NCBI GenBank assembly: GCA_018195615.1 | Contig: JAGTPG010000002.1 | Coordinates: 496,001-560,000, forward strand | From: Streptomyces tuirus | GTDB taxonomy: Bacteria; Actinomycetota; Actinomycetes; Streptomycetales; Streptomycetaceae | DNA: 64,000 nucleotides | Direction: 5' to 3' | In this document: positions 1-8,025 of the stretch, one piece after another | Position numbering within the stretch: position 1 is the first letter of the stretch | Layout: every line of letters begins with the position of its first letter | Program-made: the position numbers and the translations under genes | Notes under the pieces: model-generated | Told to the model about the DNA's origin: nothing | Seen by the model: the letters and a program-made list of their open reading frames with translations, nothing else | Database searches by the model: none

Positions 1-108
1 ATCCCCTCCCCCGCGCCCGACTTCCGGCTCGCCGGCGGTGACATCCTCATCGTCATCGGCACCCGCGAGGGCGTGGAGGCGGCCGCCGCGATACTCGGGC
101 GGGAGTGA
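1..108 (+). CDS. TrkA-C domain regulatory subunit, 3' end only
   Basis: The frame is already open at the window edge and stops at 108, leaving 35 residues that end in ILIVIGTREGVEAAAAILG. This looks like the last strand and helix of an RCK/TrkA C-terminal domain, the ligand-binding module that gates K+ channels and CPA2 antiporters. It lies 7 bp upstream of a CPA2 antiporter on the same strand, the usual two-gene order of KhtT/KhtU-type systems, so it is probably the cytosolic regulator of that transporter. The 5' part is outside the window. Confidence 0.7.
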   Translation: MPSPAPDFRLAGGDILIVIGTREGVEAAAAILGRE

Positions 109-115
109 CCCCGCC

Positions 116-1369
116 ATGCACTCCTCCGCGGTCTTCCTGATCGAGTTCGGCTGTCTCATCCTCGGGCTCGGGCTCCTCGGCCGGCTGGCCGGGCGCTTCC
201 GGTTCTCCCCCATCCCCCTGTATCTGCTGGCCGGGCTCGCCTTCGGCAAGGGCGGGCTGTTGCCGCTGGGCTCCAGCGAGGACTTCGTCGCCGTCGGCGC
301 CGAGATCGGCGTCATCCTGCTGCTGCTCATGCTGGGGCTCGAGTACACGGCCACCGACCTCGTCTCCAACCTGCGCACCCACTACCCCGCCGGGCTCGTC
401 GACGCCGTCCTGAACGCCCTGCCCGGGGCGGCTCTGGCCCTGCTGCTCGGCTGGGGGCCGGTCGCCGCCGTGGTGCTGGCGGGTGTCACCTGGGTTTCCT
501 CCTCCGGCGTCATCGCGAAGGTGCTGGGCGATCTGGGACGGCTCGGCAACCGTGAGACGCCGGCCATCCTCAGCATCCTGGTGCTGGAGGACCTCTCCAT
601 GGCGGTCTACCTGCCCATCGTCACCGCCCTGCTGGCCGGGGCGGGCCTCGCCGCGGGCGGTGTCACGCTGGCCATCGCCCTGGGGGTGGCCACGCTCGTG
701 CTGGTCCTCGCGGTGCGCTACGGCCGCCACGTCTCCCGTTTCGTCTCCAGCGACGACCCCGAGAAACTGCTGCTGGTGGTGCTCGGCGTCACCCTCGTGG
801 TCGCCGGGCTCGCGCAGCAACTCCAGGTGTCCGCCGCCGTGGGCGCCTTCCTGGTCGGCATCGCGCTGTCCGGCGAGGTCGCCGAGGGCGCGGCGAACCT
901 GCTCGCGCCGTTGCGGGACCTGTTCGCCGCGGTGTTCTTCGTCTTCTTCGGCCTGCACACCGATCCGGCGAGCATTCCGCCCGTCCTGGCGCCCGCCCTC
1001 GCCCTGGCGGCCGTCACCACCGCGACGAAGATCGCCACCGGCTACTGGGCCGCGCGCCGCGCCGGAATCGGGCCCAAGGGCCGCTGGCGTGCCGGCGGCA
1101 CGCTCGTGGCCCGCGGCGAGTTCTCCATCGTCATCGCCGGTCTCGCCGTCACGTCGGGCATCGAGCCCTCCCTCGGCCCGCTCGCCACGGCGTACGTCCT
1201 CATCCTGGTCCTCCTCGGCCCCCTGGCCGCTCGTTGCACCGAGCCCCTGGCCACGCGCCTGACCGGCCGAGTGCACCGGAGGAGGGCCCCGGGCCGCGGG
1301 GAGACGGCGGCCGTTCCGCCCGGCGCCCACGAGACCCTCGAGGGCCAGGACACGGTCGGCCGCACCTGA
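116..1369 (+). CDS. CPA2 family cation/proton antiporter
   Basis: A 417-residue integral membrane protein with about twelve hydrophobic segments and almost no soluble tail, typical of the Na+/H+ exchanger domain of the KefB/KhtU group. The segment TWVSSSGVIAKVLGDLG and the later LVARGEFSIVIAGLAV are characteristic of the transport core. It should exchange K+ or Na+ for protons across the cytoplasmic membrane, controlled by the TrkA-C protein just upstream. ATG at 116 is chosen because it follows the TrkA-C stop by 7 bp and begins directly at the first membrane segment; the frame is open further upstream but would overlap the partner gene. The substrate ion cannot be read from sequence. Confidence 0.85.
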   Translation: MHSSAVFLIEFGCLILGLGLLGRLAGRFRFSPIPLYLLAGLAFGKGGLLPLGSSEDFVAVGAEIGVILLLLMLGLEYTATDLVSNLRTHYPAGLVDAVLNALPGAALALLLGWGPVAAVVLAGVTWVSSSGVIAKVLGDLGRLGNRETPAILSILVLEDLSMAVYLPIVTALLAGAGLAAGGVTLAIALGVATLVLVLAVRYGRHVSRFVSSDDPEKLLLVVLGVTLVVAGLAQQLQVSAAVGAFLVGIALSGEVAEGAANLLAPLRDLFAAVFFVFFGLHTDPASIPPVLAPALALAAVTTATKIATGYWAARRAGIGPKGRWRAGGTLVARGEFSIVIAGLAVTSGIEPSLGPLATAYVLILVLLGPLAARCTEPLATRLTGRVHRRRAPGRGETAAVPPGAHETLEGQDTVGRT

Positions 1370-1380
1370 TCGTGTGACGT

Positions 1381-1536
1381 GGCGATGCCGGTCGGCTTGT
1401 ACGGACAGGGCGACGCCAGTCGGCCCGCGCGAACGAGGCGATGTCGGTCGGCCCGCGCGAACGAGGCGACGCCGGTCGGCCCGCGCAGACAGGGCGACGC
1501 CAGTCGGCCCGCGCGAACGAGGCGATGTCGGTCGGC
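1381..1536. repeat. 28-bp tandem repeat, five units plus a partial
   Basis: Units start at 1381, 1409, 1437, 1465 and 1493, with a 16-bp partial at 1521. Each begins GGCGAYGYC and carries a GTCGGCCCGCGC-like core. Units 2 and 5 are identical, and units 3 and 6 share the ATGTCG variant, so there is a higher-order period of about 84 bp. The array fills the gap between two convergent genes. There are no spacers between units, so it is a minisatellite and not a CRISPR array. Confidence 0.9.
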
Positions 1537-1610
1537 GCGGCGGTGGTGAGAAGCCGGAGCACCGGCGCCTGTTCAGCCCGCTCCGGCGGGCACCGCGGCC
1601 CACCGCCCGG

Positions 1611-2192
1611 TCAGCCCGTCTTCCACCCCCGCCGCGTGTCGATCCGCTCCCACTCCGCGTCCCACTGCGTCATCCGCCGCCGGTCCAGGGACAGCCGTGT
1701 CAGCCCTACGGCACCCAGCACGATCCCACCCGCGAAGGCACCGGCCAGCCCGCCGCCCAGCGCCATGTGCAACCAGGCCTCGCCGGCGGTCACGGGTGGG
1801 CTCGTGATGTCACCGCTGCTGTTCACCCACACGGGGATCGTGGTCCCGGCGGGGGCCCTCGGCGGCACCCGCGCCTCCTCCCGGTGCGTCGAGCCGTCCG
1901 GCGCGGTCCACCGCACCTCGCCCCACACCCGGTGGTCGCTCGCAGCCCGGGCCGGGTAGGGGGCGGGCGCGTCCTCGACGACGACCGCCGGGACCTGACG
2001 GCTCTCGGCCCGCTGCCGCTCGACGGCCCGCTCGACCGCCCCCGACGCCGCCAGCCCCGCGAACGCTCCACCCAGCAGGGCGAGCACCCAGCCGGCGAGC
2101 ACGACCCACGCTTCGACGACGTCCACGCGCCGTTTGAGCGGGTTGCGCCGCCACCGCCACCACCGCACGGTCACGTGCTCCGACTTCTTCAT
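1611..2192 (-). CDS. Rv1733c-like two-helix membrane protein (copy 1)
   Basis: A 193-residue protein with the N-terminal basic/aromatic motif WWRWRRNPLKRRVDVVEAW, a first membrane helix at about residues 25-47, an extracytoplasmic domain of about 100 residues, a second helix at about 145-168, and a cytosolic tail with WDAEWERIDTRRGW. This architecture and motif define the actinobacterial Rv1733c family, whose mycobacterial founder belongs to the hypoxia/dormancy regulon; the molecular function is unknown. ATG 2192 is chosen because GAGGGGG lies at normal distance upstream; an ATG 11 codons earlier lacks this. Two related proteins lie at 16379 and 42063. Confidence 0.75.
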   Translation of the reverse strand: MKKSEHVTVRWWRWRRNPLKRRVDVVEAWVVLAGWVLALLGGAFAGLAASGAVERAVERQRAESRQVPAVVVEDAPAPYPARAASDHRVWGEVRWTAPDGSTHREEARVPPRAPAGTTIPVWVNSSGDITSPPVTAGEAWLHMALGGGLAGAFAGGIVLGAVGLTRLSLDRRRMTQWDAEWERIDTRRGWKTG

Positions 2193-2309
2193 CGGCCGAC
2201 ACCCCCTCGTGAGCACCGGCAGCACCCTTCCAGTGTGCTCCCGGCACCCCGGGCGGGCCTGTCGGCCAGGAGATCCGAGGGCGGGGCCGGGCCGGCGCGG
2301 CCGCGTGGC

Positions 2310-3410
2310 TCAGCCGGGCGACGCGGCGATCCGCACGCCGTCGGTCTCGTCGCCGGAGAGGAAGGACGCCAGCCGTCGCCCCTCCTCGGCGACGCCGGCC
2401 CGGTCGGCCCGCGAGAAGCGACGCAGCGGCGTGACCCGTACGCCCTCCGCGCCGGTGGTCCAGGTGGCGGCGACGCGCCCGTCGACCAGGACGACGCGGG
2501 CGCCTTCGACCGACAGCCCCCGATGCGCGTCGTCGATGATCCGGCTGCGGTCGTGGTAGCCGAGGATCGCGTTGTCGAAGGCCGGGAGGAACCGCACCGG
2601 GGCGGGGCTGTCCGGGTCGGGGCGCGGCGCGTCGGGGAGGTCCAGCAGTTCCCGGCCGCGCTCGTCGCGGAAGACGACCAGTTCCCCGCGCAGGGCGGCG
2701 ACCGCGGCGGGCAGTCCGGACAGTCCGCACCAGGCGCGCAGGTCGGCCGAGGCGGCCGGGCCGAACGCGGCCAGGTAGCGCCGTACCAGCGCCTGCCCCA
2801 CGGGGTCGGTGCCGTCCGGGGCCGGCGGGTCGATCTCGCGTCCCAGCCAGGAGGAGACCGGCGCGTAGCGGACGCCCGCGGTCTCGCGCCAGAGGCCGCG
2901 CGGCGGCAACTGCACCATCGGGAGCAGGGCGGCGGCGAGCATCTCGCCGAGCGGCCGGTGTCCCACGGCCGGCCAGCGGTCGGCGACGGACCGCGCGAGG
3001 TCGCCCATCGAGCGGGGCTCGCCGTCGGCCATGATCTCCCGCCCCGCCGCGGCGAGGTCGCCGAGGTCCACCCCGTCCAGCTCGCGCCGGTACGTCGCGA
3101 GCACCCGCCGGCGCAGCATGCCGTCGTGCCGGGCCCGCCAGGCCACCAGGTCGTCGGCGGTGACGAGATGGACGGTGCGGCGCATGAGGTGGGCCCGCAC
3201 CACCCGCCGCCCGGTCAGCAGATCCGACAGTTCGGTCGGCTCGAACGCCCGCAGCCGTGACCAGAGCCCCGCGAACGGTTCCTGCGGTTCCTGCGCCTGG
3301 AGACCGCAGAGGTGCCCGACGGCGTCCAGCACCGGCAGGTCGGCACGGTCGAGGAGCAACTGCCGCGCGAGGGTGGCGCGGTTGAGCGCCCGGGAGTCGA
3401 GAACAGTCAT
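2310..3410 (-). CDS. winged-helix DNA-binding domain protein (HTH_42 / AlkZ-like)
   Basis: 366 residues. The N-terminal LNRATLARQLLLDRADLPVLDAV-type start, the central LMRRTVHLVTADDL block and the C-terminal VLVDGRVAATW strand pattern are hallmarks of the three-winged-helix family that includes the DNA glycosylases AlkZ and YcaQ. Some members unhook alkylated or crosslinked bases; many actinobacterial ones are uncharacterised. It is transcribed alone toward copy 1 of the Rv1733c-like gene. Function beyond DNA binding is inference. Confidence 0.8.
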   Translation of the reverse strand: MTVLDSRALNRATLARQLLLDRADLPVLDAVGHLCGLQAQEPQEPFAGLWSRLRAFEPTELSDLLTGRRVVRAHLMRRTVHLVTADDLVAWRARHDGMLRRRVLATYRRELDGVDLGDLAAAGREIMADGEPRSMGDLARSVADRWPAVGHRPLGEMLAAALLPMVQLPPRGLWRETAGVRYAPVSSWLGREIDPPAPDGTDPVGQALVRRYLAAFGPAASADLRAWCGLSGLPAAVAALRGELVVFRDERGRELLDLPDAPRPDPDSPAPVRFLPAFDNAILGYHDRSRIIDDAHRGLSVEGARVVLVDGRVAATWTTGAEGVRVTPLRRFSRADRAGVAEEGRRLASFLSGDETDGVRIAASPG

Positions 3411-3709
3411 CGCAGCACCTCGGCCTTCGAGTCGTGTGCCGACCCGCGGTTCGAGATGTCCGGGCGGCTTGCCCGGTCACCGTCGCACGAGATGCGGTCA
3501 GATCGTGACCGCGTCCCGCGTCGCCGGCAGGGAGTGCTCGCCGAGGCCCGATGCGCCTCCACGGTGCACAGACCGTCGGCGCTCGGGTGCGGACCCGGGC
3601 ATTACACCGAGCGGGCGACTTCGGCAGGTTTTCCGCGGTCTTGCTCCCTCTGTGAGCCACCTATGAGCAAGTAACTCCGAACCGGCTCGACCAGCAGGAG
3701 AGCAGGCCC
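3411..3709. other. non-coding stretch, no gene seen
   Basis: About 300 bp between the start of the winged-helix gene and the catalase remnant. Open frames on both strands have no recognisable product. It should carry the promoter of the minus-strand winged-helix gene, but I see no convincing -35/-10 pair or operator. Confidence 0.5.
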
Positions 3710-4045
3710 ATGACCGGGACAGCCGCCCCGCAGCAGAACTCCTCGCAGGCCTCCCCGACTGCGCGGCCGAGCCGATCGCCGGCATCCTGGCCGAGTTCGT
3801 GGACAAGCGCATGGGGCAGCGGATCGCCCAGGGCCAGGACCCGGTCCTGCGGTCGGTCTTCGTCAAGTACCACGGAACCGCCCGGGGGGTGCTCACGGTC
3901 GCCCCTGATCTTCCGCCGGACCTCTGTGTCGGATTCCTGAAGGCCGCCCGGGACCAGCCGGGCGGCCTGACCGCGTGGGTCCGTTTCTCCAGCGACACCC
4001 TGCCGGACCGTCCGGAGACGGACCCCGTCGGCCGAGCGACCCGCG
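3710..4045 (+). pseudogene. N-terminal remnant of a catalase-family protein
   Basis: ATG 3710 follows AGGAGAG at good distance. After one frame break the sequence reads FVDKRMGQRIAQGQDP, then VFVKYHGTARGVLTVAPDLP and AWVRFSSDTLPDRPE. The K-x-HG, DLP and W-(V/I)RFS blocks are the start of the heme catalase fold, containing the distal-pocket histidine and the conserved arginine/phenylalanine strand. The similarity stops near 4045 and the frame then runs antisense into the 3' end of the MFS gene. Only about 100 of some 300 residues remain, so this is a real truncation. The family call rests on motifs alone. Confidence 0.55.
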
Positions 4046-4083
4046 AGGGGCTCCTCACCGGTCTGCTCGGCTGCGACGTGGCG

Positions 4084-5714
4084 TCACGCTCCGGCGTCGA
4101 CGCGCGGCAGGGGTTCCTCCGCGGCCGGCCTGCCGGAAGGGGCGGCGGCGTCCGCGGACTCCTCCGAGAGCCGCTCCATGCCGCTGGTGGTCTTCAGCGG
4201 CTTCTCCTTGATGAAAAGCACGGCGATCAGCGCGAGCGCCGCGAAGGGCGTGGCGACGAGGAAGAGTTCGGCCGTGGCCACCCCGTAGGCGTGCTCCACG
4301 ATGTCCCGCATCGGCGCCGGCAGGGCACTCATGTCGGGCACTCCCCGTGTCCGGCCGAGCCTCCACCACCGGCGGCGCCGGTGCCCTCCAGGCTCTTGGT
4401 CATCTCGGAAGCGACCCGGTTGGCCAGGATCGCGCCGAGCACGCTGGTGCCGATGGTGCCGCCCATGCTGCGGAAGAAGGACAACACCGAGGTGGCGGCG
4501 CCCAGTTCGGCCGCCGGGACGTCGTTCTGCGCGGCCAGCACCAGGTTCTGCATCAGCATGCCGACACCGATGCCCATGACCGCCATGTAGACGCTGAGCA
4601 GGCCGAAGTGGGTGTCCGCCCCGATCGTGGAAAGCAGCCCGAGACCGACGGTCATGGTGACGCCGCCCGCGACGAGGTACACCTTCCACCGCCCGGTCGC
4701 GCTGATGACCTGCCCGGCGACGGTGGAGGAGAGCAGCAGGCCGAGGATCATGGGGAGGCTCATCAGGCCGGCGATCGTCGGGGACTTGCCCAGGGAGACC
4801 TGGAAGTACTGCGACAGGAAGACCGTGCCGCCGAACATGGCCACACCCACGAAGAGGCTGGCGACGGTGGTCAGCGTCACCGTGCGGTTGCGGAAGATGC
4901 CCAGCGGAATGACCGGCTCGGCGACCTTCGCCTCGACGAACACCGCGAGGACCAGCAGCGCCACTCCCCCACCGGTCAGGGCGGCCGTCTGCCACGACGC
5001 CCAGTCGAACTCGTTCCCGGCGAGCGTGACCCAGATCAGCAGCGCGCAGACGCCCGCGACGATCAGGAAGGCGCCCAGGTAGTCGATCTTCGCCTCACGG
5101 CGGACGGTGGGCAGGTGCAGCGTGCGCTGGAGCAGGGCGATGGCGATGAGGGCGAAGGGCACACCGATGAAGAAGCACCAGCGCCAGCCGAGCCACGAGG
5201 TGTCCACCAGGACGCCTCCGATCAGCGGACCGGCCACGGTGCCCACGGCGAACACGGCGCCGAAGATGCCCGCGTACTTGCCCAGCCTGCGCGGCGGGAT
5301 GATCGCGGCCATCACGACCTGGGCGAGTGCGGTGAGACCGCCGGCCCCGATGCCCTGCGCCACGCGGCTGAAGATGAGCAGCCCCACGTCATGGGAGAAG
5401 CCCGCCAGCAGCGATCCGACGACGAACAGGCCCAGGGAGAGCTGGAGCAGCAGTTTCTGGTTGTAGAGGTCGGACAGTTTGCCCCACAGGGGCACGGTCG
5501 CCGTCATGGCCAGCAACTCGGCTGTGACGACCCAGGTGTAGGAGGACTGGCTGGCGCCGAGGTCGGCGATGATCCGGGGCAGCGCGTTGGAGACCACGGT
5601 GCCGGCCAGGATGGCGACGAACATGCCCGCCATCAGCCCCGACATCGCCTGGAGTATCTGCCGGTTGGACATGGGGGACGGTGACGCCTGCGCGGGCGCC
5701 GTGGATGGATTCAC
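4084..5714 (-). pseudogene. MFS drug/proton antiporter (DHA2-type), one frameshift
   Basis: Starts at GTG 5714, 11 bp after the TetR stop, with AAGAGAAGAA just upstream. The first about 450 residues carry NALPRIIADLGASQSSYTW (motif D1-like), PLWGKLSDLYNQ (motif A) and RVAQGIGAGGLTALAQVV, the hallmarks of 14-helix multidrug MFS exporters. Near 4355 the frame shifts by one base and continues as VPDMSALPAPMRDIVEHAYG and the last helix, ending at 4084. One added base gives exactly 544 codons, so an uncalled base is likelier than decay. It is cotranscribed with the TetR gene, which fits regulated efflux. Confidence 0.8.
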
Positions 5715-5724
5715 TTCTTCTCTT

Positions 5725-6408
5725 TCAGGGTGTGGAGTTCGGGGCGGGGAGTCCCGCGGCGAGATACTCGAACGTCTCCCGGAAGACGTCCGCGAAGGCG
5801 AGTTCGTCCTGCCGGACGCACCAGTGTTCGACGGCGACACGAACGGATGTGACGCCGACGGCGGCCAGCAGACGCGGATAGAGGCCCAGCGCCCGCCGCC
5901 TGGGTTCGTCGTCCGGCGACATGGGTTCCGCGCGGTCCTCGGCGAAGAGCGGCGAACCGGCGCCGATGCGCTCGGCGAGCGTTTCGGCCAGGGAGAGTTC
6001 GTCCGCCATGTGGGCGCCGATACTGCGGGCGAGCAGCTGCGGCGAGCGGCGCAGTACCTCGGAGTGCAGGCGCCACAGTTCCTGGTGCTGCTCGATCTCC
6101 GCCAGTTCGGCCGCCATGGCCTCGCGCAGCGCGTCCAGCGGAGCGAGGCCGGGGGGCGCCGCCAGGACGGCGTGCCGCACTCTCGCGCTCGATTCCGCAC
6201 CGATCATGACGAAGACGTCGTCACGGGAGTCGAAGTAGTTGAAGAACGTGCGCGCGGACACTCCGGCTGCCTCGCTGATCGCGTCGACGGTGACGTTCTC
6301 CGCCCCGTGCTCCGCCGCCAGCCGCACCGCCGCCGTGACCAGCGCGGCGCGCGTCGCCCGTTTCTTCCGCTCCCGCAGCCCTACGGCCGCGAGGTTTCCC
6401 TCCGTCAT
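5725..6408 (-). CDS. TetR family transcriptional regulator
   Basis: 227 residues from ATG 6408; the frame is open further upstream but without family similarity. The helix-turn-helix is clear at about residues 38-62 (VTVDAISEAAGVSARTFFNYF), followed by an all-helical ligand-binding domain ending FRETFEYLAAGLP. It heads a two-gene unit with the MFS exporter and probably represses both until a substrate binds. Two nested palindromes just upstream (6410-6441) are the likely operator. Confidence 0.85.
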   Translation of the reverse strand: MTEGNLAAVGLRERKKRATRAALVTAAVRLAAEHGAENVTVDAISEAAGVSARTFFNYFDSRDDVFVMIGAESSARVRHAVLAAPPGLAPLDALREAMAAELAEIEQHQELWRLHSEVLRRSPQLLARSIGAHMADELSLAETLAERIGAGSPLFAEDRAEPMSPDDEPRRRALGLYPRLLAAVGVTSVRVAVEHWCVRQDELAFADVFRETFEYLAAGLPAPNSTP

Positions 6409-6409
6409 A

Positions 6410-6441
6410 TTTGCATGGTACGCAAAACTGCAGACTCTGCA
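6410..6441. promoter_or_regulatory. putative TetR operator, two palindromes
   Basis: TTTGC-N7-GCAAA at 6410-6426 is followed at 6429-6441 by TGCAGACTCTGCA, a perfect 13-bp palindrome. Both lie directly upstream of the TetR ATG at 6408 and share the TGCA/GCAA half-site. The position covers the expected promoter of the TetR-MFS unit, so autorepression is the simplest reading. Confidence 0.55.
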
Positions 6442-6495
6442 AAAACGGTCGAGCGCCTCGAGCGTGGCCCGTCTGCACTGTGCGTTCCTCCCGAA

Positions 6496-6513
6496 ATGGG
6501 GCCTGTGCCCCAT
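6496..6513. promoter_or_regulatory. 18-bp palindromic box A upstream of the first zinc-finger/actin cassette
   Basis: ATGGGGCCTGTGCCCCAT, perfect 7-4-7 symmetry, 51 bp before the ATG at 6565. Variants of the same 18-bp shape (ATGGG-N8-CC(C/G)AT) occur at 9266, 14614 and 14682, each upstream of a gene in the same functional block. The GGGNC-N4-GNCCC core has the layout of DosR/DevR-type response regulator boxes. Confidence 0.6.
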
Positions 6514-6564
6514 GGTCGCGGGCTGCCCTGGCGGTGAGGGTGGGAGGCGAAGGGGAGAGTGACG

Positions 6565-6687
6565 ATGAACTCGGAAGCCGGCTCCTGCCGGCAGTGCCGG
6601 CGCCGCGTCGAGCCGGCACGGCTGTGCATCCTGCCGCAGGCCCGTTGCTTCGGGCGCCGCCACCAGGTCGGGGAGGCCCGCTCATGA
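6565..6687 (+). CDS. truncated DksA/TraR-type zinc-finger protein, degenerate zinc site
   Basis: 40 residues with GGGGAGAG upstream of the ATG. CRQC, then a 17-residue linker ending LCILPQARC, then FGRR aligns with the C-terminal finger of the protein at 15147 (CRLC, 17 residues, CARC). The coiled-coil N-terminal half is absent and the second cysteine pair is replaced by F and R, so normal zinc binding is unlikely. The stop overlaps the next start in ATGA, implying translational coupling. It may be a remnant kept as a leader or a small peptide of its own. Confidence 0.6.
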   Translation: MNSEAGSCRQCRRRVEPARLCILPQARCFGRRHQVGEARS

Positions 6688-7454
6688 TCGCTCGTGCTCG
6701 CCGCCGGCCCTGGCCGGCCCGCCGGACGTGCCCCGCGATCGCCATCGACCTGGGCAGCGCACGGACCCGCGCATGGACGGCCGGCCGCCCCGGCATCCTC
6801 GACGTGCCCACCGTCACCGGCCCGGAGGACTGCGCCGGCCGTCCCGTCCAGCGCGGCACCATCGTCGACCCGGCCGGTACCGCGAGGATGCTGTCCCGCC
6901 TGCTGTCCGACCGCGTCCCCCTGGACGCGCAGCCGTTGATCGCGTTCACCGTGCCCGTCCTCAGCGGGCAGCGGCACCACACCACTGCCGTGGGCGTTCT
7001 GCAGGCGCTGCGACCGCGCACCGTGCTGGCTCTGGACAGCGTCATGGCCATTACCCTCGCCGCCGGCGCCGACCCGTTCCGTCCGCTGCTCGTGATCGAC
7101 CTCGGTGCCCACCTGACCGAGGTGGCGCTGCTGGCCGACGGTGAGATCCTCACCGCCCGCCGGGAAGCGATGGGCGGCATCGACCTGGAGGAGCGCGGCC
7201 CGGCGGACCTGGCCGACGGCATCACGGCCATGATCACCGCCATGATGCGCGACGAGCCCCTGCCGCAGTTCGTGGACGCCCTCGACCGCGGTCCGCTGCT
7301 CGCCGGAGGCGGGGCTCTGCGCCCGGATCTGGTCTGCCGGTTGTCCGCACGGCTGCACGCCCCGATGGAGCCGGTGCCCCAGCCGCACACCGCCGCGGTG
7401 CGCGGTGCCGCCCAGGCCCTGCGCTCCGCCCTGCACCATCCCCTCGGAGAGTGA
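6684..7454 (+). CDS. small MreB-like actin-fold ATPase (copy 1, intact)
   Basis: 256 residues, against about 340 for MreB. The phosphate-1 loop IAIDLGSARTRAW (about residues 18-30), phosphate-2 loop LLVIDLGAHLTEVALL (about 136-151) and adenosine motif LLAGGGALRP (near 211) are all present and in order, so nucleotide binding is expected. The missing length falls between these motifs, where subdomains IB and IIB would be, so classical double-filament assembly is doubtful. From memory, S. coelicolor has a comparable short MreB-like protein (SCO6166) in a similar neighbourhood. Translation is coupled by ATGA to the zinc-finger peptide. Confidence 0.75.
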   Translation: MIARARRRPWPARRTCPAIAIDLGSARTRAWTAGRPGILDVPTVTGPEDCAGRPVQRGTIVDPAGTARMLSRLLSDRVPLDAQPLIAFTVPVLSGQRHHTTAVGVLQALRPRTVLALDSVMAITLAAGADPFRPLLVIDLGAHLTEVALLADGEILTARREAMGGIDLEERGPADLADGITAMITAMMRDEPLPQFVDALDRGPLLAGGGALRPDLVCRLSARLHAPMEPVPQPHTAAVRGAAQALRSALHHPLGE

Positions 7455-7490
7455 GCCACTGGCGTTGCGTGCTGCGACGTCAGCGGCTCA
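7452..7490. terminator. bidirectional terminator hairpin
   Basis: TGAGCCACTG at 7452-7461 pairs with CAGCGGCTCA at 7481-7490 with one mismatch. The two arms include the stop codons of the convergent MreB-like and gluconate kinase genes, so one stem can serve both. No U-tract is evident, as is common in this genus. Confidence 0.5.
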
Positions 7491-7997
7491 GGGAGCGGTG
7501 ACGGCCGCTTGAGCGAGGGCGACGGTCTCCTGCGGCGTGCCGTCGATCGGGACGGCCGCGCCCGCTTCGTCCTCGCCCAGCGGTTCGAGGTCGGCGAACT
7601 GCGAGCGAAGCAGTTCGGGCGGCATGAAATGCCCCTGCCTGGCGGTGATCCGTTCGGCGATCAGCTCGGGCGAGCCGTCGAGGTGAAGGTAGAAGACGTG
7701 CGGCGCGGCGTGCGTCAGCCGGTCACGGTAGCGGCGCTTCAGCGCCGAGCACGTCACCACTCCGCCGCTGTCCGCATGGCCGGCCAGCCATCGTGCGATC
7801 TCGTCCAGCCAGGGGCGGCGGTCGTCGTCGTCGAGAGGATGGCCGGCTCGCATCTTCGCCACATTGGGTGCGGGGTGGAAGTCGTCCCCCTCGGCGTAGG
7901 GAACACCGAGGCGCTGGGCCAGCGATCGGCCCACCGTGGTCTTTCCCGAGCCGGACACGCCCATGACCACCACCAACGGAGCGGAGGTGTGAGACAT
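7488..7997 (-). CDS. gntK: gluconokinase
   Basis: 169 residues, the usual length. The P-loop GVSGSGKTTVG is at about residues 12-22, followed by YAEGDDFHP, PLDDDDRRPWL and TCSALKRRYRD, all diagnostic of the GntK branch of P-loop sugar kinases. It phosphorylates gluconate to 6-phosphogluconate in the cytosol. ATG 7997 has AAGGGAAGG at good distance; the open frame before it is not family-like. It follows the glucose dehydrogenase gene by 28 bp, so the pair can feed glucose into the pentose phosphate pathway through gluconate, bypassing glucokinase. Confidence 0.9.
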   Translation of the reverse strand: MSHTSAPLVVVMGVSGSGKTTVGRSLAQRLGVPYAEGDDFHPAPNVAKMRAGHPLDDDDRRPWLDEIARWLAGHADSGGVVTCSALKRRYRDRLTHAAPHVFYLHLDGSPELIAERITARQGHFMPPELLRSQFADLEPLGEDEAGAAVPIDGTPQETVALAQAAVTAP

Positions 7998-8025
7998 CCA
8001 GAACCTTCCCTTCGGATTTCGCCGC

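Noticed and set aside
1381..1536. Possible CRISPR array
   Set aside because: The 28-bp units are contiguous with no spacers, and no cas genes are present.
53..1603. Long open frames antisense to the antiporter and many other genes
   Set aside because: They are GC-bias shadows: Arg/Ala/Pro-rich, without domains, and collapse outside the real gene limits.
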